Shown piece after piece: positions 33,881 through 42,913 of a stretch of DNA of 64,000 nt. The notes under the pieces are model-generated. The model saw nothing but the letters and a program-made list of their open reading frames with translations. It did not search any database and had not been told where the DNA came from. Where the stretch lies: contig NZ_JALPTB010000005.1 of NCBI RefSeq assembly GCF_023218075.1, positions 1-64,000 of the forward strand, written 5' to 3'. The translations under genes were made by a program, and so were the position numbers. How positions within the stretch are numbered: position 1 is the first letter of the stretch; each line of letters starts with the position of its first letter. The DNA is from Rhodococcus sp. HM1. GTDB taxonomy: Bacteria; Actinomycetota; Actinomycetes; Mycobacteriales; Mycobacteriaceae.

Positions 33881-35449
33881 CTAGGCGATCCACAGTTCCT
33901 CGGGCAGCGGCGAACCGAGCGTGTACAGCACGACGCCGTGCAGCTTCTTCCCGGACACGATCGCCGGGACCGCGCGGTAGTACCAGATGCCCGGGGTCAC
34001 CTCCGCGAGTCGCTGCTGCACGATCTCGTAGGCCGCGGTCCGCTCCTCGGCCGACTGCGCGGACCGTCCGGCGTCGAGCGCCTCGCTGAGCTGCTGGTCC
34101 TGGATGCCGGTGAAGTTGCCGGGCGACTGGGCATGGAACGCCATCCACAGCGCGTAGTCCGGGTCCTGGACCACGGCGGACGAGATGACCATGTCGAAAT
34201 CGCGCGCCCCGGTCCGTGCGGTCGCTGCGGCGTAGTCGACGACCTCGACCTTCGCCTCGACGTTGTCGTACGCGCTGAGCTGCGCCTGCAGTGCCTCACC
34301 GAGTGTCTTCGACTCGGTGGTGGGGTAGGACATGAAGCTGAACGAGACGGGCTTGCCTTCGGCGGCGAGCTCGTCGAACAACCGCTGGGCCTCCTCGGGG
34401 TCGTGGCGGTCGAGAGCGACATCCGCGTAGTAGGGCGATCCCTCTTCGAACAGTGTCCGCGGGATCTCACCGGCGCCGTTGTAGACGGCGACGTTGATGG
34501 CGTCCAGGTCCACGGCAAGCGAGACGGCGCGGCGGGCACGCTCGTCGTCGAACGGTGCGCGCCGCACGTTCATGCCCATGAACTGCCCGCCGCCGGTCGG
34601 AACGACCTCGTACGAGTAGCCGGCGGCCTCGATCTTGTTCAGGCTCTCCCAGTTGGTCTCCGACGCGAGGTCGGCGCCGCCGGTGGTCATGGTGTTGACG
34701 CGCTGGTTGGTGTCGGAGACGGTGCGGATCGTGATGCCGTCCAGGTACGGTTTCGGTGCGTCCCAGTATCCGGGGTTGCGCTGGAGTTCGATGGAGTCCT
34801 GGCGCTTCCAGTCGACGAGCGTGAACGGCCCTGCTCCGATGGGATTCTCGTCGAACGCCGCCTGGCCCTGCTGCAGCGCCGCGGGCGAGGCGATCCAGTT
34901 GAGGGCGCCCGCGACGATGGCCTGTGCGAAGTGCGGGTTCGGTGCGGTCATCGTGACCCGGAGTGTGGTGGGATCGACAACCTCGGACTGCGCGATCTGC
35001 ACGGCCTGCCGGATCGTCGTGGAACCGAGAGCGGGGTCCCTGAGACGGTCCCAGTTGAACTTCACGGCGGCGGCGTCGAGCGGTGTGCCGTCGCTGAACT
35101 TCAGGTCCGGCCGCAGTTTCAGGGTGAAGGTCGAGCCCCCGTCGGTGCTGGAGAAGTCGGTGGCCATCTTGTATTCGATCTCGAACGTGTCGAGGTCGTT
35201 GATCATCAATGTTCCGTACAGCGCATTGGCCAGCACCGGCTGGTGCGCCCACGTGTTCGACAACGCTGCCGGGTCGAGGGACCGCGGTTCGCCGGTCTGC
35301 AGGACACGGGCTACACCACCGGACACCGGTTCGCCGGCATCGGCGGATCCTCCGTCACCGCCTCCCGAGCCCGAGCCACAGGCGGCGAGGAACATCGCCG
35401 CCGTACACACGGCGGCGGCCAAGCGCGGAAATCGTTTGCGTCGAAGCAT
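33881..35449 (-). CDS. ABC transporter substrate-binding lipoprotein, family 5
   Basis: 522 residues. The signal LAAAVCTAAMFLAACGSG has a lipobox with the acceptor Cys at residue 24, followed by a Gly/Ser linker. The body fits the SBP_bac_5 family (TFTLKLRPDLKFSDGTPLDAAAVKFNWDRLRD and DENPIGAGPFTLVDWKRQ). Members carry peptides, but also many other solutes, so the ligand cannot be named. Its place in a catabolic island suggests uptake of a growth substrate. Confidence 0.93.
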   Translation of the reverse strand: MLRRKRFPRLAAAVCTAAMFLAACGSGSGGGDGGSADAGEPVSGGVARVLQTGEPRSLDPAALSNTWAHQPVLANALYGTLMINDLDTFEIEYKMATDFSSTDGGSTFTLKLRPDLKFSDGTPLDAAAVKFNWDRLRDPALGSTTIRQAVQIAQSEVVDPTTLRVTMTAPNPHFAQAIVAGALNWIASPAALQQGQAAFDENPIGAGPFTLVDWKRQDSIELQRNPGYWDAPKPYLDGITIRTVSDTNQRVNTMTTGGADLASETNWESLNKIEAAGYSYEVVPTGGGQFMGMNVRRAPFDDERARRAVSLAVDLDAINVAVYNGAGEIPRTLFEEGSPYYADVALDRHDPEEAQRLFDELAAEGKPVSFSFMSYPTTESKTLGEALQAQLSAYDNVEAKVEVVDYAAATARTGARDFDMVISSAVVQDPDYALWMAFHAQSPGNFTGIQDQQLSEALDAGRSAQSAEERTAAYEIVQQRLAEVTPGIWYYRAVPAIVSGKKLHGVVLYTLGSPLPEELWIA

Positions 35450-35487
35450 CGTCGACCTTTCCAGGATGGGGGGGCGATTGCGGACGA

Positions 35488-36393
35488 TCAGTCCTGCAGC
35501 GTGCGGTCGTACTTGGTCCGCAGGTGGTCGCCGACCTGATTGAGAGCGAACACCGTGAAGAAGATGACGAGGGCGGGAACGAACACCAGGTGCGGATAGG
35601 TGGCGATGGCGTCCTTGCCGTCGCTGATCATTCCGCCCCAGCTGGGTTGCGGCGGAGGAATTCCCAGGCCGAGGAAGCTCAGGGAACCCTCGGCCACGAT
35701 GAGCGCCGCCATGACGATCGGCAGGAACGCCGCCAGCGGAGCCAGAACGTTCGGGAGGATCTCGCGGAACACGATCCGGCCGTGGCCGGCGCCCATGTTC
35801 CTTGCGGCACGGACGAATTCACGCGACGACCACGCCATGGTGTTCGCCCGCGCGAGCCGGATGAACGACGGGACGACCATCACGGTGAGGCCGAGCAGCA
35901 TCGTCGGGACACTGGGCGTCAGGATCGACGCCAGCGCGAGCAGCAGGATCAAGGGCGGGAAGGCAAGCATCGCGTCTGCGACGAGCGTGACGATCGAGTC
36001 GAGACGGCCCCTGAAGTAGCCTGCGAGCAGGCCTGCCAGGGAACCGATTACGAATCCGATGAGCCCGGCGACCGCTCCTACCACCAGCGAGACACGGGCG
36101 CCGTAGACGATACGGGAGAGCATCGACCGGCCGAGAGTGTCGGTGCCGAGCAGCAGGTCGAGGGAGCCCAGCTGGGGCCCGGTGCGCGGGGTGCCCACGG
36201 GGGTGGCATAGGAGGCGAGAGGAAGGAGGTCGGCGAACACTGCGGCGGTGATCAGCACGACCAGCCACACGACCGACAGGTACACCAGGATCGGACGCTT
36301 CTTCTTGGGCGCCGGGACCACCGGCACCGTGTCCACCGCCGCATCGACCGCGTGTTTCGTGAGGACGGTGTTCTTCGTCGCGATCTCGGTCAT
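35488..36393 (-). CDS. ABC transporter permease (DppC-like)
   Basis: 301 residues with an N-terminal membrane helix (ILVYLSVVWLVVLITAAVFADLLP) and a five-helix permease core. The LLGTDTLGRSMLSRIVYGARVSL segment and the coupling EAA-like loop EFVRAARNMGAGHGRIVFREILPN are typical of DppC/OppC. ATG 36393 overlaps the upstream permease stop (ATGA), which excludes the longer in-frame extension. Confidence 0.93.
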   Translation of the reverse strand: MTEIATKNTVLTKHAVDAAVDTVPVVPAPKKKRPILVYLSVVWLVVLITAAVFADLLPLASYATPVGTPRTGPQLGSLDLLLGTDTLGRSMLSRIVYGARVSLVVGAVAGLIGFVIGSLAGLLAGYFRGRLDSIVTLVADAMLAFPPLILLLALASILTPSVPTMLLGLTVMVVPSFIRLARANTMAWSSREFVRAARNMGAGHGRIVFREILPNVLAPLAAFLPIVMAALIVAEGSLSFLGLGIPPPQPSWGGMISDGKDAIATYPHLVFVPALVIFFTVFALNQVGDHLRTKYDRTLQD

Positions 36394-37343
36394 GCGGTCG
36401 CCACCTTTCCGACCCGCGGGTCGATCACCTGATAGCCGAGGTCCACGAGGGTGTTGATGCACACGTAGACCACGGCGATGAAGACGACGATCCCCTGCAC
36501 CATGATCACGTCACGGGACGTGATCGACGACGCGACGAGCTGCCCCAGACCCGGTAGCCCGAAAAGGGTTTCGACGATGACGGTGCCGCCGATGAGCCGT
36601 CCGAGATTGATTCCCGCGAGCGTGATGAGCGAGAACGACGACGGGCGCAGCGCGTGCCGGAACATGACGTACCGCGCCGAGAGCCCCTTGGCGCGGGCCG
36701 CCGCGACGAAGTCCTCGCGCAGCGTGCCGAGCAGATCCGTGCGCAGGAGCCGGTGGAATGCCGCGATCTCGGTGAGCGCGATCGCGATCGCCGGGAGCAG
36801 GGCGGTGCGCAGGTTCTCCCCCAGCCCCTCACTGATCCGGGACCATCCCATCACCGGGAATATCTGCAGCTTGATGGCGAAGAAGTAGATCAGGATCGGG
36901 CCGGCGATGAAGGCCGGGACGGACAGGAACACCGCGGAGACCGCATTGATCGTACGGTCCAGCGCGCTGCCCGGACGCGACGCCGACGCGATGCCCATGC
37001 CGATCGCGACGATCAGCGCGATCGTCAGCCCCATGACGGCGAGCTGGAGGGTCACCGGAAGTCGCTCGGCGATCGCCTCGCTCACGGATTGTCCGGTGAG
37101 CGGGGAGGTTCCGAGATCTCCTCGTACGGCGTTGCCCAGCCAGGTGAGGTACTGCGACCAGAACGGCGCGTCCAGGCCCAGTTCGGCATTCATGGCCGCG
37201 ACAGCTTCCGGGGTCGCGTTCTCCCCCAGGATCACCTGGGCGACCGAGCCGGGGGCCAGGCCGAGCAGCGCGACCACCGCGACCGTCACCAACAGGATGA
37301 CGAGGATACTGCGACCGATTCGGTTCACGACAGTGAGAATCAT
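36390..37343 (-). CDS. ABC transporter permease (DppB-like)
   Basis: 317 residues, six predicted membrane helices. It has the DppB-type N terminus (IGRSILVILLVTVAVVALLGLAPG), the external loop with ENATPEAVAAMNAELGLD, and the EAA-like loop DFVAAARAKGLSARYVMFRHALRPS. First gene of the transporter operon: permease, permease, binding protein, two ATPases, SDR. A candidate operator, ATCGAA-GG-TTCGAT, lies about 115 bases upstream. Confidence 0.93.
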   Translation of the reverse strand: MILTVVNRIGRSILVILLVTVAVVALLGLAPGSVAQVILGENATPEAVAAMNAELGLDAPFWSQYLTWLGNAVRGDLGTSPLTGQSVSEAIAERLPVTLQLAVMGLTIALIVAIGMGIASASRPGSALDRTINAVSAVFLSVPAFIAGPILIYFFAIKLQIFPVMGWSRISEGLGENLRTALLPAIAIALTEIAAFHRLLRTDLLGTLREDFVAAARAKGLSARYVMFRHALRPSSFSLITLAGINLGRLIGGTVIVETLFGLPGLGQLVASSITSRDVIMVQGIVVFIAVVYVCINTLVDLGYQVIDPRVGKVATA

Positions 37344-37669
37344 CCAACTCGACTTTCATCGGGGGATCGGATGTCGACGTCGACCGTGTGTACGAGCGAG
37401 CGCCTGTGTGCACGAACGAGCAAGAGCTACAAGAAATTACGATGACTCGGTTCACATCGAAGGTTCGATTGTGACCTACGCAATATATGCGACTGCGGCG
37501 GTTGTGACAAGAACCTGACTCGCGAGTCTTGTTTTTTCGAATTATCCCGGCGTACACCGACTTCGGACACGCCGACGCCCGCGTCGCGTGGTGCGACGCG
37601 GGCGTCGGCGCTGCCTGCAGGCGTATGCGGTGGTAGGCAGTGGTGGACGAAACCGGGCGGACTGGACCG
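37344..37669. other. 326-base intergenic region upstream of the transporter operon
   Basis: No gene. It contains the thiolase-operon terminator (37571-37609) and a perfect 12-base palindrome GACTCGCGAGTC (37517-37528) followed by TTGTTTTTT. It also holds ATCGAA-GG-TTCGAT (37456-37469) and CGCAATATATGCG (about 37479-37491). These are candidate control sites for the transporter operon, which must start here. Confidence 0.55.
37571..37609 (-). terminator. Terminator of the ALDH-thiolase operon
   Basis: A perfect 17-pair GC-rich stem (37571-37587 with 37593-37609) and a five-base loop, about 60 bases after the thiolase stop. Confidence 0.82.
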
Positions 37670-38827
37670 TCAGGAACCGGAGCCCTCGAGGATCGTCACC
37701 GCCGATACGGCAGTCGGTCCACCGATATTGTGTGCCAAGCCGATTCGTGCACCGTCGACCTGGTTGACGGCGTTGCCGCGCAACTGCTCGAACAGCTCGA
37801 CACACTGGGCGACACCGGTGGCACCCGGCGGATGCCCCTTGGAGATCATGCCGCCGCTGGGATTCACCGGGAGGGTCCCACCGATGGCGGTGGCCCCGGA
37901 TTCGATCAGCTTGTAGGCCTCGAACCGGTTCGCGAAGCCGAGATCCTCGTAGCTGATCAGTTCGATGCCGGTGAAGAAGTCGTGGACCTCCGCGACATCG
38001 ACATCGGAGGGCGTCAGGCCGGCCATCCCGAACGCCTGCTTCGCAGCCCGGACGGTCGCCGGGAAGCTGGTCATGTCCTTCTTGTGCTGGTGCATCACCG
38101 AATCCAGGCCGATACCGACACCGCGGATCCACACCGGGCGATCGGTGTAGCGGTCCACGACGTCCTCGGCGGCGAGCACCAGCCCGGCGGCACCGTCGCT
38201 CTGCGGCGCGCAGTCGTAGACACCGAACGGCGTCACCACGGTCTGCGCGTTCAGCGCCTCCTCCACGGTGATCTCGAAGCGCCGGAACGCCTTCGGATTG
38301 TTCAGACCGTTCAGATGGTTCTTCACCGCGACCATGGCCATGTGCTCGCGGGTCGCCGGCGACTCGTGCAGGTAGCGTCGCACGTGCAGCGCGAAACCGG
38401 CCTGCGCGAGACCGAGCGGGTAGTCCCACGCCATGTCACGCGTGAGAGCTTCCCATTCCCAGATCATGTCCTTCGACGCGGTCTCGCGGACCTTGTCGGC
38501 GCCCATCACCAGCGCCACGTCGAACGCTCCGGAAGCGATCCCGAACAGGGCGTTCCGGATGGCGTCGTGCCCGGTGGCACAGGAGTTCTCGACGCGTGTC
38601 ACCGGAATCTCCGGGAGACCGAGGGTGTCGGCGAGGATCCCGGCGGGGAACCCGTCGGTGGTCCCCATCGCACCGAACCACGCGGCCTGCAGGTCCGACG
38701 TGCGGATGCCCTTGTCGACCGTCGCCGCACATTCGGCGTACGCCATCGGCAGCAACTCGCGGATGCCGAGGGAGAAATGTTCGGCGAAGGGCGTCATTCC
38801 CGCACCGACGATCGCGACTTTCCTCAT
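37670..38827 (-). CDS. SCP-x-type thiolase (acetyl-CoA acetyltransferase/lipid-transfer protein)
   Basis: 385 residues. The nucleophile Cys83 lies in RVENSCATGHDA, and GGMISKGHPPGATGVAQ plus GLAHNIGGPTAVSAVTIL supply the His and second active-site region, so it should be a working thiolase cleaving a 3-ketoacyl-CoA. It overlaps the OB-fold/HMGS-like gene (ATGA), and thiolases of this kind usually need such a partner (family knowledge). Last gene of the ALDH operon. Confidence 0.92.
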   Translation of the reverse strand: MRKVAIVGAGMTPFAEHFSLGIRELLPMAYAECAATVDKGIRTSDLQAAWFGAMGTTDGFPAGILADTLGLPEIPVTRVENSCATGHDAIRNALFGIASGAFDVALVMGADKVRETASKDMIWEWEALTRDMAWDYPLGLAQAGFALHVRRYLHESPATREHMAMVAVKNHLNGLNNPKAFRRFEITVEEALNAQTVVTPFGVYDCAPQSDGAAGLVLAAEDVVDRYTDRPVWIRGVGIGLDSVMHQHKKDMTSFPATVRAAKQAFGMAGLTPSDVDVAEVHDFFTGIELISYEDLGFANRFEAYKLIESGATAIGGTLPVNPSGGMISKGHPPGATGVAQCVELFEQLRGNAVNQVDGARIGLAHNIGGPTAVSAVTILEGSGS

Positions 38828-39999
38828 GACGCCTCACTTTCGGGATGGAACGCGTAGCCGTAGTCCGGAACCCCGGACCGCACCGCGACGCGGCGCAGCA
38901 CCATGCGGCCGCGATCGCCGATGTCGACGGTGCCCGGCTCCACACCGGTCACCTTGACCAGTGCCCGCACGTCGACGTCGTCGAGTTCGACGAGGACGAG
39001 CGAGTACGGGGTGTCCAGACCGGGGACCGGAACACGGACGGTGACCTCGGTGTAGACGCTCCCGGTTCGCGGCAAGGGAACGAACTCGTAACTGCTGCCC
39101 AGTGTTCCGTCCTCCCCCACCCGATATCTCGGTGGGAAGTCCAGGTCGTCGGAGCCGGGATGGCGGCCCGCTTCCCAGCGGACCTTGGCTTCGAACGCCC
39201 GCTCGTATGCCGCGAGCGAGATCGGGATGTCCGGGCCGGGCACGTGAACCGGCGCGGTGCGCTCCCGCGCCGGCGGTTCGTGACGACGGATCTCGGTGAC
39301 GCCGTCGGCGACGGTGATCGCCGACAGGCTCGCCTGTTCCACTCCCACCAGTGGACCCTTCGTCTCCGATTCGGCCATCGCCGCGAGCGCGAACAACGGC
39401 GAACTCGCGCCCGTGGTGGGAAGTTCCACCGGCGGGGCGGCGCACAGGTCCGCCGCGTATCGGGGTTCGACGCCGGCGACGGTCACCGGGTCGTCGACCC
39501 ACGACGAGGCAAGGGACGCAAGGAAACCGCGCTGTTTGACCAGGCGCGGATCCCCGTAGTCGTGCACCATTCCGTTCTCGGTGCGGGTGCGGACCGGGAG
39601 GCTGCGGGAGACGCGCGCCGCGGTGCGCACCTGCAGGCCCTGGTCCGCGGTGAGCGCCGCCGCCGCCCCGGCGGGGGCAAGGTCCACGCCGATCACCAGG
39701 GTCCGCGGTCGCGCGGAACCGAGCGCATCGAGTGTTGCCGGTGCACCGCCGAGGCGTTCGGTGACCTCGATCTCCGGATCGAGTCCGAGTCCCGCGAGCA
39801 GCACTGCGGCGTTGCTGCTCTCGAGCAGTGGCAGGTCCCGGCTGACCAGGACCACGTACTGAACCGAACCCGTCTCGGCCACGGCGGCGCGGCCCGCTTC
39901 GACAGCGAGTGTGATCGCGTCCTCGTCGTCACCGGGCACGCGGGCCCCGGGTGATCCCCAGCACGGCAGGTAGGTACCTATCGAAGCGATGTATGGCAT
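38824..39999 (-). CDS. HMG-CoA-synthase-like/OB-fold (DUF35) partner protein of thiolase
   Basis: 391 residues. The N-terminal part (MPYIASIGTYLPCWGSPGARV, about 1-210) is a degenerate HMG-CoA-synthase/thiolase-like domain. The C-terminal about 120 residues have the OB-fold pattern of DUF35 (GSVYTEVTVRVPVPGLDTPYSLVLVELDDVDVRALVKVTG). The classical four-Cys zinc ribbon before the OB fold is not visible. It overlaps the thiolase start and should form a complex with it. The reaction is that of the complex; on its own it is probably non-catalytic. Confidence 0.8.
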   Translation of the reverse strand: MPYIASIGTYLPCWGSPGARVPGDDEDAITLAVEAGRAAVAETGSVQYVVLVSRDLPLLESSNAAVLLAGLGLDPEIEVTERLGGAPATLDALGSARPRTLVIGVDLAPAGAAAALTADQGLQVRTAARVSRSLPVRTRTENGMVHDYGDPRLVKQRGFLASLASSWVDDPVTVAGVEPRYAADLCAAPPVELPTTGASSPLFALAAMAESETKGPLVGVEQASLSAITVADGVTEIRRHEPPARERTAPVHVPGPDIPISLAAYERAFEAKVRWEAGRHPGSDDLDFPPRYRVGEDGTLGSSYEFVPLPRTGSVYTEVTVRVPVPGLDTPYSLVLVELDDVDVRALVKVTGVEPGTVDIGDRGRMVLRRVAVRSGVPDYGYAFHPESEAS

Positions 40000-40032
40000 G
40001 AGATTCTCCGGTGTTCTCTCGCGGTCGCAGTC

Positions 40033-41238
40033 CTAGGTGACTGCGCCCGCCGTCTTCAGCGCGATGATGCGATCCCAGTCGAGACCGAGTTCGAGCAGCA
40101 CCTCCTCGGTCTGCGCAGCGAATTCGGGTGCGGGACCGGTCTCCGGTGCGGTGACGTCGAACTGGACCGGGTTGGCGACCAGCTCGAGTTCGCCTGCCTT
40201 GACGATGTATTCGTTCGCGCGGATCTGCGCGTCGTCGGAGACCTGGAGCGAGTCCTGCACCGGCGCCCACGGGCCGGCGAGAGTCGCGAACCGTTCGGTC
40301 CACTCGGCGAGGGTCCGCTTCCCGATGGCCTCGCGCAGAATCGCCACCGCTTCTTCGGTATTGGCGGCAATCTGCTGGGCATCGGCGAACCGCGGATCGT
40401 CGATGAGGTCGGGCCGGTCGATGTGACGGCACACATCCGCCCAGAACTTGCCGGGCTGGAGCATCACGAACGACAGGTAGCGGTTGTCCGACGTCGCGTA
40501 CAGGCCCGACAGCGGATTCGTCGGTGCGCCATGGGCTCCCGGCACGGGGGCGACCATGTGCTCGTCGAGATGCAGCGACAGTGCGACGCCGTGCCCCATC
40601 GCCCAGAGGCCGCTGCCGAGCAGCGACACGTCCACCACCGACGTCTCCCCGGTGCGTTCGCGCTTGAAGAGCGCGGCCGCGATGCCGCCGGCGAGGTTGG
40701 TGCCGGAGATAGTGTCGCCGAACGCCGGTCCGGGCGGAGCGATCATGCCCTCGACGCCGGGCGGGGTGATGGTCGCGGCGATGCCGCCGCGCGCCCAGAA
40801 CGCGGTCATGTCGTAACCGCCGCGGTCGGATTCGACGCCGCGCGGGCCGAGTGCACTGCCGCGCGCGTAGACGATCGACGGGTTGACGGCGCGGATGTCG
40901 TCCACGTCGATCCCGAACTTGGTGCGGGCCTGCGGCAGGAAGCTGGTCAGGAACACGTCCGAGCGGCGGGCCAGCTCGAGCAGGACCTCCCGGCCCTCCT
41001 CGCTTCCCATGTCGAGACCGATGCTGCGCTTGCCACGGTTGGCGTGTTCGACGTTCGGGTTCGGATCGCCCTCGACCCGCATCCGGCCGACCTGCCGCAG
41101 TCCGCGTTGCGGGTCGCCGGTGACCGAATGCTCGACCTTGACGACGTCGGCGCCCCACTCGGCGAGCACGGCGCCCGCCGACGGGACGAAGCCGTACATC
41201 GCGACCTCGAGGACGCGGATCCCTTCGAGGGGCTTCAC
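40033..41238 (-). CDS. CoA-transferase, family III (CaiB/BaiF)
   Basis: 401 residues. The N-terminal motif KPLEGIRVLEVAMYGFVPSAGAVLAEWGADVVKVE and GKRSIGLDM, the catalytic-Asp segment PAFGDTISGTNLAGGIAAAL and the FVMLQPGKFWADVC region place it in the family that moves CoA between acids. It overlaps the ALDH stop (ATGA), so it may add CoA to the acid made by that aldehyde dehydrogenase. Confidence 0.93.
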   Translation of the reverse strand: MKPLEGIRVLEVAMYGFVPSAGAVLAEWGADVVKVEHSVTGDPQRGLRQVGRMRVEGDPNPNVEHANRGKRSIGLDMGSEEGREVLLELARRSDVFLTSFLPQARTKFGIDVDDIRAVNPSIVYARGSALGPRGVESDRGGYDMTAFWARGGIAATITPPGVEGMIAPPGPAFGDTISGTNLAGGIAAALFKRERTGETSVVDVSLLGSGLWAMGHGVALSLHLDEHMVAPVPGAHGAPTNPLSGLYATSDNRYLSFVMLQPGKFWADVCRHIDRPDLIDDPRFADAQQIAANTEEAVAILREAIGKRTLAEWTERFATLAGPWAPVQDSLQVSDDAQIRANEYIVKAGELELVANPVQFDVTAPETGPAPEFAAQTEEVLLELGLDWDRIIALKTAGAVT

Positions 41239-42716
41239 TTGACGACCGCCGCGAAGGACTTGATCTGCTGGAACTCGTGCAGACCGGCGACGCCCATCTC
41301 GCGGCCGATGCCGGACTGCTTGTATCCGCCGAACGGCACCTCGGGCGTGAAGTAGTTGCCGCCGTTGATGCTGAACGTGCCGGTGCGGATCCGGCGGCCG
41401 ATCGCCGTGGCGCGCTCGTCGTCGGCGCTGAGCACACCGCCGGACAGGCCGTAGATGGAGTTGTTGGCGATGCGCACGGCATCGTCGTCGTCGTCGAACG
41501 GGATGACGGCGAGGACCGGGCCGAAGACCTCTTCCTGCGCGATCTCGCTGTCCGGGTCGACGTTCGCGAGCAGCGTCGGCTTGTAGAAGAAGCCGGGGTC
41601 GACCTTCTCGCCGCCGGTGACGAGGGTCGCGCCCGCCTCGACGGCCCGCTTGACCATGCCGTCGATCTTCTCGCGCGACTTCTCGTTGATGACCGGGCCC
41701 ATGTAGATCTTCGGGTCGGACGGATCACCGAACGGGACGTTGCTCATCATCGCGCCGACCGCGGCGACGATCTCGTCGTGCTTCTCCCGGGGCACGAGCA
41801 GGCGCGTGGTGAGGGCGCAGCCCTGGCCGGCGTGTGAGCAGATGCTGAACGCCGCGAACTGTGCGGCGGTCGGGATGTCGGCGTCGTCGAGCACGATGAG
41901 CGCGGACTTGCCGCCGAGCTCGAGGAAGACGCGCTTGAGGGACTCGGAGGCCGCGGCCATGATCTTGCGGCCGACGACGGTGGAGCCGGTGAAGGTGACG
42001 ACGTCGACGTCGGGGTGGGTCGTCATGATCTCGCCGGTCGACACCTGGGTGGAGGAGAGAATGTTGACGACGCCGGCGGGGATGTCGGTGTGGTTGGCGA
42101 TGATCTCGCCGAGCGCCTGCGTGACGAGCGGGGTGTCGGGCGCGCCCTTGAGGACGATCGTGCAGCCGGCGGCGAGCGACGGTGCGAGCTTCGCGAGCGC
42201 GAGCTGCGTCGGGTAGTTGTAGGCGACGATCGCGGCGACGACGCCCGCGGCCTCGCGCTCGATCCAGCGGCGGTGCTTCTGCCCGCGGATCTCGACCTCG
42301 CCGAGGTCCTCGGTCAGCGGGTACTTGCGGAGGAGGTCCGCGTAGTAGCGGACGATGTTGATCGGGGCGTCGAGCTGGTTGCCGTAGGTGAGAAGGCGCG
42401 GTGCGCCGACCTCGGCGATGGTGAGTTCGCGCAGTTCTTCGGCGTTGTCGAGCAGTGCCTGGTGGAGCTGGTCGAGGCACTTGATGCGGAATTCGACGTC
42501 GGTGGACCACGTCGTGGTGTCGAAAGCGCGGCGCGCGGCCTCGATGGCGGTTTCCGCCTCGGCGACACCGGCATCCGGGGCGTAGCCGACGAGCTCACCC
42601 GTCGCGGGGTTGAACGACGGGAAGGTCTGCTCGGTCGTGACGAGCTGCCCGTCGATGAGCAGGCGCTTGTGCACCTCGGTCCCGGCCTCGGCCTGCACGG
42701 TCTCCTGCGTTGACAT
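41235..42716 (-). CDS. Aldehyde dehydrogenase
   Basis: 493 residues from ATG 42716 (GAGGAG upstream); the longer frame starting at 42752 would run through the operator. NAD(P)-dependent oxidation of an aldehyde to an acid. Catalytic Cys in SHAGQGCALTTRLL, Glu in FLELGGKSALIV, cofactor motif FTGSTVVGRKIM. First gene of the operon ALDH, CoA-transferase, OB-fold protein, thiolase; divergent from the TauD operon across a 197-base control region. Confidence 0.95.
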   Translation of the reverse strand: MSTQETVQAEAGTEVHKRLLIDGQLVTTEQTFPSFNPATGELVGYAPDAGVAEAETAIEAARRAFDTTTWSTDVEFRIKCLDQLHQALLDNAEELRELTIAEVGAPRLLTYGNQLDAPINIVRYYADLLRKYPLTEDLGEVEIRGQKHRRWIEREAAGVVAAIVAYNYPTQLALAKLAPSLAAGCTIVLKGAPDTPLVTQALGEIIANHTDIPAGVVNILSSTQVSTGEIMTTHPDVDVVTFTGSTVVGRKIMAAASESLKRVFLELGGKSALIVLDDADIPTAAQFAAFSICSHAGQGCALTTRLLVPREKHDEIVAAVGAMMSNVPFGDPSDPKIYMGPVINEKSREKIDGMVKRAVEAGATLVTGGEKVDPGFFYKPTLLANVDPDSEIAQEEVFGPVLAVIPFDDDDDAVRIANNSIYGLSGGVLSADDERATAIGRRIRTGTFSINGGNYFTPEVPFGGYKQSGIGREMGVAGLHEFQQIKSFAAVVK

Positions 42717-42734
42717 CCGGTTCTCCTCACTGTG

Positions 42735-42751
42735 TGGAAATACGATTCTCA
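42735..42751 (-). promoter_or_regulatory. GAGAAT-N3-ATTCTC-type operator before the ALDH operon
   Basis: On the minus strand TGAGAATCGTATTTCCA keeps a perfect left half and 13 of 17 positions of the 27968 palindrome. It ends 19 bases before the ATG. A further GAGAAT half-site (42756-42772 window) lies exactly 21 bp away. Confidence 0.6.
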
Positions 42752-42875
42752 CTATCGAGAATTCAGTCCCCGTATTGGTGTGAATGTAGCAATCAGAGCC
42801 TGGTTCGCATACCCCGAATCGAAGCCTGAATTGTCCCGACCAGCGGCTGATCCGGCCTTGCGGGCAACTCGACGC

Positions 42876-42892
42876 GGAGAGTATGGTTCTCG
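42876..42892 (+). promoter_or_regulatory. GAGAAT-N3-ATTCTC-type operator before the TauD operon
   Basis: GGAGAGTATGGTTCTCG shares 12 of 17 positions with the 27968 palindrome and ends 22 bases before the ATG. TTGCGG (42858-42863) and TATGGT (42882-42887), 18 bases apart, are a possible promoter with the -10 inside the operator, as at 27968. Confidence 0.55.
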
Positions 42893-42913
42893 AAAACTGG
42901 AAGGGAGCTTCTT

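Noticed and set aside
37334-37350. Half-site GAGAAT at the start of the DppB gene as another member of the operator set
   Set aside because: Only one half matches, and it lies on the start codon rather than about 20 bases before it.
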